Assembly: GCA_030062745.1 (NCBI GenBank)
Contig: CP099839.1
Location: 28,333,451-28,397,450 of the forward strand
Direction: 5' to 3'
DNA: 64,000 nt
Source of the DNA: Capitulum mitella
Taxonomy: Eukaryota; Arthropoda; Thecostraca; Pollicipedomorpha; Pollicipedidae
Part shown: in pieces, positions 10,281-23,199 of the stretch
Layout of the letters: each line of letters begins with the position of its first letter
Numbering within the stretch: the stretch's first letter is position 1
The notes under the pieces: generated by a model
Told to the model about the DNA's origin: nothing
What the model saw: only the letters and a program-made list of their open reading frames with translations
The model's database searches: none
Made by a program: the position numbers and the translations under genes

Positions 10281-13200
10281 GCTTTGGAATTAACACCTTA
10301 TGCTTTCATGCCGGAATGCTCAAGCATGCACCCTTAGATTCAACATATGTTCTCCGAGCAACAAAACATGATTTTCCGTGGACCTATGGTGCATATCGAA
10401 AGATAGCACATGAAAAGCCTTTTTTAAAATGCAGAAATGGTCCTGTTGGATTGGATATTTTGTTTTTATACGTTAAAATAACGTTGTATAGGATGCACAC
10501 CGTTCAACAATTTTTCTCATTCTCGAATGCATTGGAGTCGGCTTCTATGGGACCATGACTTTAACAGGATTCCTGACATAGCGAGATAAGGCACAGCTTG
10601 CTCTTTCCACAGGATTTTCTAAACATCGTACATTGATACTTTCGCCTCCATGCCTCTTTAGGTTCGTTGCATGATATGTTGTAATTTGCAGCGTGCGACA
10701 GGCACAGCAATTGTTGACTTTCCTCACAAACACTGGATTTTTGGTTGGCTGTCAACCTCCAAGATTGTCAGAAATTAAAAGGTCTCGTTGCATAACCTGC
10801 TGATGCATGCTTCGTCAAACCGTCTCGGGTGCGATTATAGCAAATTACCCCATTGTTTCCTTTTCTACTTGATCGAGTACCTTAAAATAGGACTGAATGT
10901 CACCTGCTGCATTGCCGCTGGATCGTTAGTCGCAAGATCGAAGATTAGCGTCGGTAGAAGACATGTTTACAGCGCGGACTTGTAGATGAAAGCTAAAAAA
11001 AGCGGGGAGAAAAAGGAACGCCCTTCCGTTCGTACAGTGGCCTGTACACCCGTGCTCAAGGAACCCAAAACCATGCGCTGAGCCCAGATATAAGACTCAT
11101 GGAAGCAGAGAGCACTCGACTGCACTGCCGTGTATTTGCATCCTGATCATTCTGGTACGCTTGCTTAACCCTTGCCGAAGGCCGTCTCTAAATTACTGTT
11201 TCTGGCATGTTTTGGGGCATCTGGCGGACAGAATACAGTGCAACGCTAGACAGAAACCGGTGCCAGGCGCAGAAAGGTAAATGTGCTTACTCACGCAAAA
11301 CTAACAAAGAGCGTTTCATGAAACGTTATGGAATTATTAGACGAAAAGTTTCAACTGTTCATTGCACAAGACCTTTAGCGCACTCCAAAAAACATACTAA
11401 TTTCTGTCAGATCCATGGAAGGGTAAAGAATTTTATTGGGGCCCTTTTGTTGGAAATCCGGAGAAATCGTGCCTTCTGCTCTCATTTTCCGACGTATATG
11501 ATAAAAATCGTTTTGTCGAAGTAAAATTGCTTATACGGGCTCCGGTTAAAAGAATGTCCAAGCAAGGCCACCGAAATCCGATGAGAAATCAACGTTTGTG
11601 ACAAGTAAGGAGCACATATTTCACAGTGACAGAGTTATTGATCTACGAGCATGTAGACATCAGACAACGGCTCCAGAAATTTAACAGTCCAGTTGGTTTG
11701 TTTTCGTTGGAGCAAACCTGGTAGCAGGAATGTGAAAAATGGCACAGAATGAAAAAATGACGCACTTTGTGTCCTGGATTCATGATCCGGTCCAGTATGT
11801 TTCATGAAGTCTAGGATCCATCCATTTGCAATGCGCCTTTTCCAATATTTTTGAACGTAATCCGGTTCTATCTGGTAAAGCAAAAGTTTTCTTTAAAATA
11901 AGTCGGCACCAATCCGCTCTCAAGTTTTTGCTTTTGTCATCATCAATAGGGAAATGTGGCATTTCTAAGCATATCTGATTGCTCCCTTTTAACAAATTCA
12001 ATACAAGTCTTCCGAATAACTGCAAAAACCAGCCAGCAACAGGTCAGTTTGAAAATTCTAACTGGTTGCTGCAAGAATCAGCTGCTACCAGCTGATGAAT
12101 TTCACCATTAACATGGCTTGCATGGAAGTACATCTTGGCATATATCTGGGACATACGCCTGACATTCTGGATCCTGTACTCATTGCGATGGTACACTAAC
12201 TTCCCAAATACAATACAGGCCTAATGGAAGGGAAAATGCATGTTTGGATTAAATGTAATGGCACTAGAACAGAGAGCAATACTGCTTATTTCACGATTCT
12301 TAACTGAACTACACCTGACGATTCAAAAATCTGAGCATACTGTGTACTGTATACCGTATACCGTGTACCGAGTGTGCCGTGGCTTGTTTAAGCACTGTGG
12401 TACCAACTGTGTGTACAAACTCTGGTTCTCCTTTAAATATTACGCAGATTAAAAGAGCTCACAGGTTCTAAGGGTATGGGTGCACTCACATTTTTCCATC
12501 ATGTCTTGCTTTTTGCCCATGCAGTGCCACAGGGGTACTACTTATTTTTCCAAACATGGGAAATGGAGGCATCTGGCCCCTCTGCCCTTCTGCTCCACCC
12601 CCCTGCTGTCGCTACACGTTAATGTATCGGAAGACTGCTGGGGATGCCTATTCTGATCCACGCAGCAGCGTTTCAAACAAGACGCATATCTCACTTCAGT
12701 TATGATCCATTATGTGTTTTCTATCTTGAGCACACCAGCAGAATAAATGGCCGAAATTGAACTCATTGCCCCGTTACCTTAATACCTGAACTCCAAATCG
12801 TAGCGCACGTGTGAGGCATGACCTTCACGTTCCGTTCGGCAAGCTTTGTTTGTTTGTTTGTTTGAGCGTTAGGAAACACAGCTTTTTGGGCTCAGGTGTC
12901 TAAAGCCTTGCGTCAAGTCGTGCGTCTCGTCGGGCTTGAGTCAGTTGTCTGTTCGGCAAGCATAATTTTTAAGCGCACGCGGATTACTAAAATAGTTGCC
13001 TCACTTTTGAACTCTGGTATGCTGCCAGACTCATTTTTGTGCTCCTCGGAAGCACACCAGATTCATAAGAAAAAAACAACGACGAATAGCAGTAATTTGT
13101 ACGAATAGTGCAGAGTTTTATGTCAGAGCCAGACTGGGTGAAAAGCTTCAAAATATGGGGCTAAATGGGGATTGTCAAGCCCCACTGCGCATCTCTGTTA

Positions 13201-13552
13201 TCGTCTGTTTCTTTACACGTGTGCGCCACAACGACAGTTTGTCATCAGTCGTGTGGCTGAGTGGGTAACGCCATGAGCAATGTATAGCGATATGGACTGG
13301 ACGTGTTCTCGGAAAACGAGTTGGCATATTACCGTGTTTGGGCACACCTCTTTGATAGTTTGTAGCTTACATATTGGTCAAAGCCTTTGGCAATGGCAAG
13401 TTCTTGGAAAGCGTGACTTCTCTTCAGTTATGAAGTAGAGATAGCCTTCTTGTGTTTCACTTTTGCCGCATGTCTTTCGTACAGCCCAGTCGCATTTACC
13501 AATAACATGGAAAGAACATTGCACTGATTTTAGTTTTGACCTCAGTCTTATG
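10281..13552. other. no recognisable gene
   Basis: Mostly AT-rich single-copy-looking DNA. A TTTG tetranucleotide run lies at about 12846-12865, and a short repeat of TGTAC/TATACC-like units at 12340-12371. The 105-codon frame at 11207-11524 is basic but matches no family I recognise. Confidence 0.45.
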
Positions 13553-13579
13553 ATGACTGATGCATGAAGCATCAGTCAT
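13553..13579. repeat. short hairpin, 11-bp arms
   Basis: ATGACTGATGC and GCATCAGTCAT form perfect inverted arms around a 5-base loop. A related CATCATGATACAA block repeats shortly after. It could be a chance palindrome or the scar of a small foldback. Confidence 0.6.
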
Positions 13580-14499
13580 GATACAAAATGACTGGCGCAT
13601 CATGATACAAGGCTCAATGGTGTAGATAAGATAGCACTAAAAATGAAATGTTTAGGTGGGCGCAGACGTCTTCTAGCTTCTCTGCAACACTAGATGAATG
13701 TTCAAGACTGTGATTTAATGCATTAATGAAGCACTACGTAATTATCATGAATCAGATTGCTATTGGCGTAGTTATATATGGTATTTCCATTAAGTATTTT
13801 AAGCCCATTGCTAGCAATCGGCCATGGTTCTTCCCTAACACCTTTGCAAATGGTTATGGCTTGTTAATAGTGGTAAATGGTTGCGTTTTAGTGGAATATT
13901 TCATTTCATGGGATATTTGCATCAATAACCTAACATGTCTTTCCATTACACATAAATGAAATTGACATTTTTATGGGATTGAAGCTCATTTTTTAGGATT
14001 GCTATAGTGAGACTTGTAAATTCAGCAGACATCTTTTCAAAGTTAATTGATTTTCAATCCGTTCGATCCGTGTGGCCTGACATAGTCTGAAATCCGGTTT
14101 ATATCCTGATCCATATCTTGTTTGAATTTTCTGATCCAGTTCAATCCGTTACGCGGATCAATCTGTCGTCGGCGAAAAAAAGGCGTAATTATCCAATCCG
14201 CTTAGTGCTCTGCTGGGTATCACCCCATATTTTGCTGCTGCACGTTTGAAAATACAAGAGCTATGACTTAGCTTCCTCGCAGAATATTGTTAAGCTTAAC
14301 CGTTGTACGGTACTGTCAGCAACAATGTTAATTAGGTTGGGCCTGAAGATACGCAAACCGGTGCGCTGGTGCATGTTGTCATAAGGAGATGCCCTTCCCC
14401 CATCCGCATCTCTCAACGTTGGTCGCCGTTCCTGAGCGCCTCAAGAACTCTGGCGTCGAATGATAATCAAGGGCAAGTCTAACTAGCGGACACTAATAT
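13580..14499. other. no recognisable gene
   Basis: AT-rich sequence with no convincing open frame or repeat end. Confidence 0.5.
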
Positions 14500-15735
14500 C
14501 CGCACTAGGTGGCCGGGAAAGAACACGCCGGCCGGACGCGAAGGTGGCGCGCTGCCCGCAAACGCGCCGCGCCGCGTGGCGCCGGAACGTCAGCTGACTG
14601 CGGGTCTGGTCGGAGGCATCACGGCCAGCTTTATCGGGCCGAGGACCTCTCCCGGAGGCGGCGGAGCTACGGGGGAGCGGTCGCCGCTGCGGCTCGACTG
14701 GCCGTGGACTTGCGGCGCGGTCGGCTTACGGAAAGCCCAAGCGCAACAGCCGCACTCAAACCCGAAAATAAACATTCAGTGCCGTCATTCGGTGGGTTCC
14801 TCCAGCCTGCCTTGAAAATATTTTCGCGGTCACCGTGCGTGACGTCATTATGTGAGCGTCATGAGAATTGTTCCTCTCGTGGAGTCCTCGATTGTGTGCG
14901 GTGTGATCGGTGTGCGGTGAATGCTTCTGCGAACGCCTGTCTGTTGCGCGCGGAGGGTCGGCGGGCATCCGTATTCACGCTACCGCCAGTGCGATGACCC
15001 ACCAGCTTAGTGCGATGACACCCAGCAGTTCAAACGCGTTACATTCTGAGACAGTTTAATGACAAAGACGTTTTGACAGTTTGTCTTTATCTGACTAACG
15101 ACAATAAAGGTGCTCTCATTTTCTTTTACAGCACTGCACGACGCTGCAGTTCTGATGGCGGACGCAGTGGAACCGGGGCACTCACGCCCTAACGTTCAGG
15201 ACAGTTTGAAGCTCACACCACAGAAACGCTTGGATCGTGCTCAAGAACGGCGTGGAGAAACAAGCTCTCTCATCGGAATTTCTTTCAGACGAATGAAGCA
15301 CCAGGAAATCCGCTGCGCCAGCGAACGATTTGTTGTAGTTGGCCGGCCGCAGCTATGGCCTCATCAACAGTTAGAACAACCAGGTTTCCGAATTTCACAC
15401 TTTCGGCCCAATGTTTGGCCGCTGGATCGACAGCAGACGTCAGCTCCGCCTCCTCCCCTTTCCTCCCATCACCACCCACATCGGCGCGCTGCGCTGTGTC
15501 ACGGGCACGTGCAGCCTTCTTCCTCGAGCCGGGTCGCACGGCGTTCCGTCCGGGTTCGCCGATGTTCCTGGCGCCCCGCCTCGGCACCTCGCAGCGTTCG
15601 GACTCCGCGAAACCCTAGCGCCAACACGGCTTTCCCAGGACCCAAAGGCTCACCATCTTTCGAAGTCACTGTACTTTATCGCGGAGTGCTTCATAGGATT
15701 GCCCACTTCATAGGTCGCCCGGAAAGCTAAATATA
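14500..15735 (+). other. GC-rich island with an unrecognised ORF at 15155-15730
   Basis: From about 14500 the base composition becomes GC- and CpG-rich, as at a promoter or exon cluster. A pyrimidine tract ending in TTTTACAG at about 15124-15131 resembles a splice acceptor. Shortly after it, ATG at 15155 opens a 191-codon frame beginning MADAVEPGHS, followed by a basic glutamine/arginine-rich stretch and a proline/histidine-rich part. I do not recognise the protein. Overlapping open frames in other phases show that chance is a real alternative in DNA of this composition. A first coding exon is possible but unproven. Confidence 0.22.
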
Positions 15736-16840
15736 AGTCCCCACGTCCACATGAATGATGTATAGATTGGAAGGCTGGTTGGCTAACTGTCCTTCGGTCG
15801 GCGTGTACAAACAGCTCTGTAGCTGTTCATGAATAAGTTATTCGCTCACTACTACGAACGAAAATGTGAATCCCCGAAATGATGAGGTATAGATTTGTAG
15901 AAAACAAGCTTACAAAGGTCGTGCCAATGTGAAATGTCGCAACTGGAAGTTGAGACCTTGTGTGAAGTTGCAGCGTTTCCTCGCTTTAATCAAGTATCTG
16001 AAGGCTCACATACTCGTCTATTGAACAGTCTGTTTTATAGTTCCCTGACGCCAGTAGTGGCATACATTCTGACGCACTTTTGCAGTTTTATTTTTTTGTT
16101 CGATGCTCTGCTTCAGCGTCGCTTATCTTGACGTTAGCTGCATGCAGAGAATAATTGCTGCGCCATTGAAACCACACTGCACCAAACTGAACTATCACCT
16201 GGAATATTTTTGCTGCATTTAATGGGAGTCCATGAGTGGCTGAGCCTCGAGCCACGCTTCCCGAGGGACGCATCGGCCTTTGGCTGTGGCTGTGCTGTTT
16301 TGTCAGAACGATCCCGAGCCGACGATTACAACAAAGCTAAACACGAGAAGACTTGACTTGAATATCATGGTCAGTGAAACAATGACAGGATGCAGGTAAC
16401 CACACACGTAATGTCTGGTGCAAAGGTCTAATGCAAGCTCTAGCGTAATTAACTAATCAGCGGTACTGGGAGAGTAAGATTTCACTTCAGGTTTGCCGTC
16501 AACATTTGTCACTACCCAATAACATTTTGCCTTCATGGGCAATGCTGCAATGTCCCCACAATTCGCGAAGAACGTGGAATTCGATCGATGTGAGTACTCT
16601 GACCGCCTGCTACTGGATGCGCCTCGGCCTTTCCCTTCCCTTTCCCTGACAGGTCTGACAGCTGATAAGCCGCAAGGGTGTAACTTTTTCAGAAATATGG
16701 GTGGGGCCGAATCAGGACCAACAAGCTCCATCCCCATCAACATTTAAAACTCGCATTTCGTCCACTCACTTTCAAGCTCCGGGACTTTGTTCTCAATTTT
16801 TCGCCAGATTTTAGCCATTTGCATTCAGTCACAGTTTTCC
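15736..16840. other. no recognisable gene
   Basis: No gene was recognised. A 96-codon minus-strand frame (16453-16743) has a plausible-looking C-terminus ending SPSTAD but no motif I can name. Confidence 0.4.
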
Positions 16841-16879
16841 CACTATGAGGAAACTATTGGCCGACAGTGGAGTGAAGAA

Positions 16880-17210
16880 ACAGCAGGCACCGGGCGCAGC
16901 GCCAGGGTCGAGTCGCCGACAGAGGTGGCGCGCCGGCGGCGGACGCGGCCATATCTCTCAGCAGTCCGGCCGGTCACAGCGCGGTGCTCCGCGTGACGCG
17001 GCAGCGGGAGGCCGGCCGCGCGCCGTTGGCGTTGCCTTCGTATTTCTGTCAGCGTGATGCGCGACGATCGGCGCGGCCGCGGACGCGAGTCGCGGTCTTC
17101 GATGCACGCGGCCCTCTCCGTCCGACCGGGCCACGCCGCTCTAGATCCGCGGAACCGGTGTGCGTGTGTGCGCGTGAATGTGTGCACGCGCGTGCGTGTG
17201 TGTGTATGCA
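16880..17210. other. GC-rich island ending in a GT/GC-rich microsatellite
   Basis: CpG-dense sequence at about 16880-17150 runs into a purine-pyrimidine alternating tract (GTGTGCGCGTG-like) at 17159-17209. Several overlapping frames are open on both strands, as expected from composition. It may be a CpG-island remnant. Alternating tracts of this kind can adopt Z-DNA. Confidence 0.5.
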
Positions 17211-17257
17211 GTCAGCCGACACTTCGGTCTTTCGTCGGCTGGTTCACTGATCCTGTA

Positions 17258-18953
17258 GACCAAGCTCTCTGAGCTCCAAGCCAAGCTCGAGTCACTGGCC
17301 TCAGATGGCCCTGAGGAGGCCAGAACCACGGGAAAGTGCATTCGGTGATTCCCTGACATTGTTTTGTACTTTTTCAGTCCTTGAATCAGGCACTGAGCAA
17401 GAAATTGCGGGCGTTTCATTGTTTGGTTTCTGCTGGAGGAGGTGTGCTTGAGAATATTTCTGGTACTTTGCCCATGGCCTGATCTGATATCGTCCTGAAA
17501 CTTGGTATTTCGGTAAACCATGTGGTGGCCTTTTATGCTTTGTTGTGTTTCCGTCGTTGCCTCTTTTTCTACTGAGATGATTAGACCAGAAGTTTCATGT
17601 TTGGAAGTTTTTTTTTGCTTTTGACGTTTATTTGACGTCGTGACCTATCGCCACATCAACCAAATTTCTTTAGCATTTTTTTCGGTACTTTCTCTGTGGA
17701 CTGGCAAACTCAAGTCTGTCGTTAATGCTGCATTTTTTGCAGACTTGAAGATTACCGTCAAATGCAACTTCTTAAAACCATGACGCGATTTTGACGCATT
17801 TCACCTCAGTGACCTTGATAGATCTTAGCAATTTGTTCATACCGAAAGATCCATCATTCACTTTCGTACACCGAAGCCAGTCTGGTGCAGATGCATTGCA
17901 CCATTCGGGAACCATTTCGGAAAAAACCTTGGGGTTCAAATTGACCCCCATCTGGACGCATGTTAAAGGTAGAAAAGGGCATCAATGCATGTCCGAAGGA
18001 TTTAATCACGCTCTTCTTTTATTTGTTGCTCTTTAACATGAAGTTTGGTTAGACCCCGATCCGCCAGGCTGCTGAAGATGAACAAATGGCGAATACAGGC
18101 GAGGATTAAAGCTCATTATATCGTTGAAACAGCTACTCCGTGCACGGTGTTCTCGGAAGGCATTGGTTACTGGTTCGAAGTTATGTCAAAAGCTAGCAAT
18201 GGCATATAATTAGAAGTGATGAGGGAGAAAAACGAAGTGGTCTATAAAACTTTTTTCAACCGGAAGTAAAGAGTATCGAACATCAGTTTCCCAGTCAGCT
18301 CACGTTAAATTTTATTTTGGGCCAAGGAATAGCATGGGATCAGTCATACTTCAGACACATCAAATGAGTTACTGTTAGTTACATCACATGGACGTTTAAC
18401 ACGGTATTGCGATGACTGCAAGACAGAATTTTCCATCGGACTTTTACGACCAATATTTTTGTCACTTTTCCCTGAGACTTCACCAAGATGCACATTCTGC
18501 TTTCGAGCACGGAAAACTGACCGACGTTTTCAAACAATGCGAACCAGTCGTTAGTTTATGGAACGGCATAAAAAACGTGGCATAAGAGTAGCTGAACGTA
18601 GATCCGACGTTAGCCACGAAAAAAGTTATCTTTAGCCCGAGTCCGGAACGTTACCAGTGGCTTAATGATGAATTTAACGCGACGCGTTTTTTTTCATTTA
18701 AATGAAGTGGTACATTTATAGATGTAAGGTTATAAAAAGCCAACCAAGCTACGCCGCTTTTTCCATCACTATGAGACACACCACTAAAGCGGATTTTCTT
18801 TTTAAGTTGACGAGGAAGCAATGAGATCAAGACATCGCTTTCGTGACTTGTGTCTTCGGCTGCGTAAGTCGTTAGGTACTTGTTTCTCGTTTTTGTCTGG
18901 TTTTATTTTGTTTTTCTATTTTATTTTGCTTCTCTCTTTCTCTCTGCTCGCCA
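17258..18953. other. no gene; possible old relics of the family B type
   Basis: A short block at about 17472-17500 (GGCCTGATCTGATATCG..CTGAAACTTGG) resembles the family B segment CCTGATATCAAGCTGAAACTTG. This suggests a very old diverged relative. The rest looks unique, ending in a T-rich pyrimidine tract at 18880-18945. Confidence 0.35.
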
Positions 18954-19017
18954 TTGTTAAACGAAACCCAGACAGCCGGCTGTCGCGGTGATGTGAGGTG
19001 GCCGCTCGCCGGTACCG

Positions 19018-19143
19018 GCTCCGGGATACTGGGCCCTGGCTGGCGCACCTGGCCCCCGGCTCTGGGATACTGGATCCTGGCTGGCCACACCTGGCTCCCG
19101 GCTCCGGGACACTGGGTCCTGGCTGGTTACACCTGGCTCCCGG
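19018..19143. repeat. minisatellite, three units of 41-42 bp
   Basis: Three adjacent units each begin GCTCYGGGAYACTGG and continue CCTGGCTGG..ACCTGGC. A 42-base period is 14 codons, so all frames stay periodic. The minus strand reads a repeated PGARC..QPG..IPE unit. No other gene evidence surrounds it, so a non-coding minisatellite is the safer call. Confidence 0.75.
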
Positions 19144-19319
19144 CTCGCGACGGCATGCGCTCCTCTGCTTTCCACTCATTGTTATCCAAGAAGCCCATGG
19201 CTGGGCCGCAGCTTGGCGGCGGCGTGGAGGGAAGGTCGTTCCGCTGCTTTCGTATCAGATGCATTGACAGCATTCCTTCATTCCCCTCTCCCCGTTCTCT
19301 TCCCAGCCGCGATGGTTAG

Positions 19320-20821
19320 GTTCTGTTATTGAAAGAAATTAAAAACAAAGCGTCTGAGCGGTTACCGAAAAAAACATGTACACGATCGTTCCGTTTGTAC
19401 TGTTGTGCTATGAAGTGTATTGCTGTGAAGTGCATATTTTTTCCATGCGCAGTAAGCTGTATATGACCTGCGAATTTCGTGAACATTATTGTATTTGTGC
19501 AAAAAACACCCTTTAATGGGAAGAAACGTTAGGCGAAGATGACGTCACACTGAACTCATCAGACGCTGGCCAAGGGTGACCTGACACCTGTCTTTTTGCG
19601 CCAAAATATGCTTGGCATAAAAGGTAGTAAAATGATTATCTCGGTATTTTTACGCGCCTTGAAGATATCACGGAAATTTGCGAAACGATGACAACATTTA
19701 CCCTACTCCGTCAATGGCGGGTTTAAAGCTGGTGGACCAAGTTCGGTAAATGGTGATACGTGCGAAACAGGCTGGTCGTACAATCCGATGGTTGGTTTAA
19801 TCCTTTATTGGGCACTCTTGCACATGGCAGTTCTCTCAGCATCGCATTAGAGACACCCCTGCAACGGTGAGAATGCCATTTCATCAGCAGCGGATGTGAA
19901 TATGTCTGCTGCGCATTGCTTGGTGGAATATAATTCCACGGAGACGTTGGCAAAATGCACCAATCTTGTAAACATGAAAAAGCGATTTGAATTGACATTG
20001 AGCCTGATGTCAGCATGCGACAAGGTTGTTAACCTCAGGCTGGTTGTCGAAGATGTCAGGCCCGAAAACTCAGCTGGCTGTCAGCTGACCTGGCGAGCAG
20101 GCCACGCGACCCCAAGCGACCTGGGGAACCACCGAGGTCGGCACGATGGATGTCCTCCACATCAAATCGTCTCGCGACTATGCATTGGCTACGTGCATGA
20201 GGCCATCCGTAGCTCAGAGTGTCAGCAGGCAGTCGGCACAAGAGAGACCGGCTTTGGATTGACCTCGCCACCGTCGCGGGATTGTGTCTGACATTTCCTA
20301 CTAGCCAGTGAAGGACTGTATCAGAACCTGGGGAGACCGTCTTGCAATGGCTTTGCGCGCCACAGAGCACAGTGACGGGCCCCTGGTGCAAGCGACTTTG
20401 TCTTGCAGAGGGTATGTTCTGGGTTGGCCATCTGGGCCGACACGGTTTGGCGCGTTCTTCTGACGGTTGCGCTCCCAGGGTCGCTGACGCGATTTCTCTG
20501 CTGGGTCCCCGAGATCAGAGATATGGCTTTTAGAGAGGCCAACTCCCAGGGGTGTCAATCTGTGTTATTTTGAGGGGGCCAGGCCTCCCATCTGGATTTC
20601 AGCCCCTGATTTTGGCCCCCAATTTTTGCTGTCTGTGGTAGCAAGGGAAACAGCCAATAATTACTAAAATATTGACCGCAATGTATAACAGAAATGCAGA
20701 AAGCGTACAATATGGCGTCATATGACATAAGACATTTTGAAAAGCAATGGTAACGAATTGAAATTTTAACAGGCACAGGATAAGGACAGTCGTTTTTTTT
20801 AGGCCTGGTAGTGTCATTGCC
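19320..20821. other. no recognisable gene; moderately GC-rich stretch 20040-20540
   Basis: 20040-20540 is GC-richer and has open frames on both strands, but none resembles a family I know. A TAGCTCAGAGTG string near 20210 looks like a tRNA A box but lacks the rest of a tRNA. Confidence 0.4.
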
Positions 20822-22045
20822 TTGACCTTATTCCCGGCAGGGGGGGCTGAATTCGCCCCCTCGAGTTTTTTGCTTGCTAATTCCAGGCTTTTTGACGCAG
20901 CCTCACGAAAATTGGTGACGTTTCCTAGCTGTCCTTTCTACGTGCCGTGACAAAATTTCAAAATTCTATTTTGCTCAGGAGGCGGAGCCAGGCAACGTTT
21001 TTGGGAGGCACCTCAGGCCATTTTGGCCATGTTGAGGGTAAAAGAAAAATGTCTGCCAAAAACAGAGTTTTTAAGATAGAACCTAAAACTTTACATGTAT
21101 CAATAGCTAAATAGTTGGGCAATGTGCAGATGTAGTTTTGGTTGTCTGAGGTCGCTTTACAAGGTCAGGCCAAGGTCAAACGTCAAAATTTGTTTTTTTT
21201 TGCAATAATTTTTGCGCTGTTTTTTTTTTCAAATGTCAAACCCGGGATATCTATGACGAAAAAAATGCCCTCTACTTGCGTATCAAATTTCAGCTTGATA
21301 TCAGGTCGGGTCACGGAGCTATGACCTAAAATGTCAGTGCGCGTACCCTTTATCGCAATAGCCATACGATGAAATTTTTGAAATAGAGTTAATTCAAATG
21401 GTTGAAAACGTTTACAGATAATATTAAACGCACATGAGATCATTCCATGTGACTCAAAGGTCACTGAAGGTCATTTAGGGTCAAAGATCACAAGTTGATC
21501 TGAAGAACGTGTGACCATGACAGTTCCCCCTTTTTCATGTTCCTGGCACCGCGTATGTAAGCATTGTGCAAACATTGTGATGCGATTTGTACTTCTTTAG
21601 CATAACATGACTAGCAGAAGCCAAAAAAGTGTTTTTGCCTTTTTTGTTCATTCATTTGTTTAAAAAATAATCCTATTTTTAAAACCCTGTGAACGCCCAT
21701 GAATTTTCCCAAAATTTCAGTCGTGTGTACCAGAGATAAAATTCTTGTCCATAATCTCTCGATTCCCGCCAGTTTCATCGAAATCAATCCATAAACAATG
21801 GAGTTATATGAAGTCCAAAAGTACCCACCTTTTTGACATTTTTCCCCCTATATCCGCACTTTTCAAAATTCTGAAACATTTTTCCTTGCAAAAATGTAGT
21901 TGACGTCATGGCCAATCGATTGCCGTTTGTTGCGATGAAATCGGATGTGTAATTCTCAAGATCTCGGGGGGGGGGGCGAATCCGCCCCCCCCCCCCACCG
22001 GCCGGGAATCGACCATACCGTCTAGCCCTCTGGGAATAGGGTTAA
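20822..22045 (-). mobile_element. family B element, copy 3 (inverted)
   Basis: The reverse-complement arrangement of copies 1 and 2 is clear: the CTTATTCCCGGCAGGG end comes first, and CTCTGGGAATAGGG before TTAA (22042-22045) comes last. The first target copy is mutated to TTGA (20822-20825). Hairpins with long G and C runs lie near both ends (20839-20862 and 21966-21997). The hexamer block is kept but altered at 21160-21180. No transposase is encoded. Confidence 0.72.
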
Positions 22046-22169
22046 CAATGTTGTTTTCAGAAGGGAAACTTAAATCGCAGACGTATGTAAAAAAGCAATG
22101 GAATGAAGACATAGAACCAAGAATCAGGGATTTCACACAACAGAGCGATAATGCAGACACACATATAGC

Positions 22170-22320
22170 CATGGCGTGCGGCTACGGCGACCGGCGGTTG
22201 GGGCCGGGCGGCGGTTGCGGGGCGGCGGCCGCCGGGTCGGCACCGCGGGCGCTGCCTGACCTGGCCTGGACCGCTGGTTGGCCGGCCGCAGAGGCCTGAC
22301 GTGACGCGTAGAAACTGTCG
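22170..22320. other. short GC-rich island
   Basis: A compact CpG- and CGG-rich stretch lies between AT-rich flanks. No start-codon context or splice site stands out. Confidence 0.4.
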
Positions 22321-22413
22321 GGAAATGTGCATGTGGCGTGCGTCGGGGGTGCGTCAGACAAGTGACTGACTCCCGACGAAACACAAGACTTGACTCAATA
22401 CACGGGCGCCTAG

Positions 22414-22490
22414 ATATATACGATATATATATACACACATATATATATATATATATATCGTATATATATAATATGCATATATTATTTATA
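22414..22490. repeat. interrupted (TA)n microsatellite
   Basis: TA/AT alternation, interrupted by short CG and CAC steps. Confidence 0.85.
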
Positions 22491-22500
22491 ACAAAAAATT

Positions 22501-22623
22501 GCCTTCCTTCAAGGTAAAGTGAGCTAAATCCGTTAAAAAACCCATATTTGTGGAGATTGGGTTGTCGTGCCATGGGTCTCCGCCCGCACCGTACCCCACC
22601 TCAACAGTCATTACAGAAAAGGA
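22501..22623 (+). repeat. dispersed repeat family E, copy 1
   Basis: This aligns by eye with 44572-44690. Shared features include AAAGTGRGCTAAATCC, then AAACCCAYATTTG, GTTGTCG, a C-rich middle and TTACAGAAA near the end. No coding or tRNA-like promoter is evident. It may be part of a longer retroelement or an old SINE. Confidence 0.5.
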
Positions 22624-22639
22624 CACCCATGCCGGCTCC

Positions 22640-23170
22640 CTATCTCCTTATCTCCTTATTTCGCATCGCTAATCTTCCTCATTGGGGCACCACGGGCCAG
22701 TCTCTGCACCCTTTTCTGGTGCGCCCCGCACCCTGTCCTTGGATGCTACATTGTTCCCTTCTCCGACGAGTGATATCTGAGTCTGGAGGCGACTCCTGCA
22801 TCCGACCCTTCCCCCGGTGACTCCCGACTTCGGGGCGCCGTCGAGGGGTCGCGTGCCAGAATGACTCAGCTCGGCGGCGCGACTCACGAGTGCCGGGCCT
22901 CCTGAGTGAGGCGGCACGCGCCACTCGGCCTGGGCTCACGTGACTGGCGCGTGCACCGCGACCTGACTTCGGCTCCGCAGCCAGAGAGGCGGAGACAGGG
23001 CAGAGGGACGGAGCGCCCAGCCAGGCTCCCAGTATCACTACTGACAGTGTTCGGGCATCCATGACAATGTGATCCTCCCAGGGCGGTCAGGCTGGCGACA
23101 ATGGTCGAGCCTGCGAGAGCTTTCCGTGCCGGACACCTCCAACAGCGGTCCACGGTAAATCATTCGACAC
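22640..23170. other. GC-rich stretch, no recognisable gene
   Basis: GC-rich, with overlapping open frames on both strands that look like composition effects. TGACTCA-type strings occur in it. A run of about ten G lies near 23190. Confidence 0.4.
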
Positions 23171-23199
23171 ATTATGTAACGGACAAGAGGGGGGGGGGG

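Noticed and set aside
13246..13325. tRNA-Ser-like start (GTCGTGTGGCTGAGTGGGTAA followed by GATATGGACTGGA)
   Set aside because: The A-box half is suggestive, but no B box of the GGTTCGANTCC type and no closing acceptor stem follow at the right distance. A decayed tRNA-derived SINE head is possible but unsupported.
20205..20280. A-box-like TAGCTCAGAGTG
   Set aside because: No B box or tRNA fold downstream.
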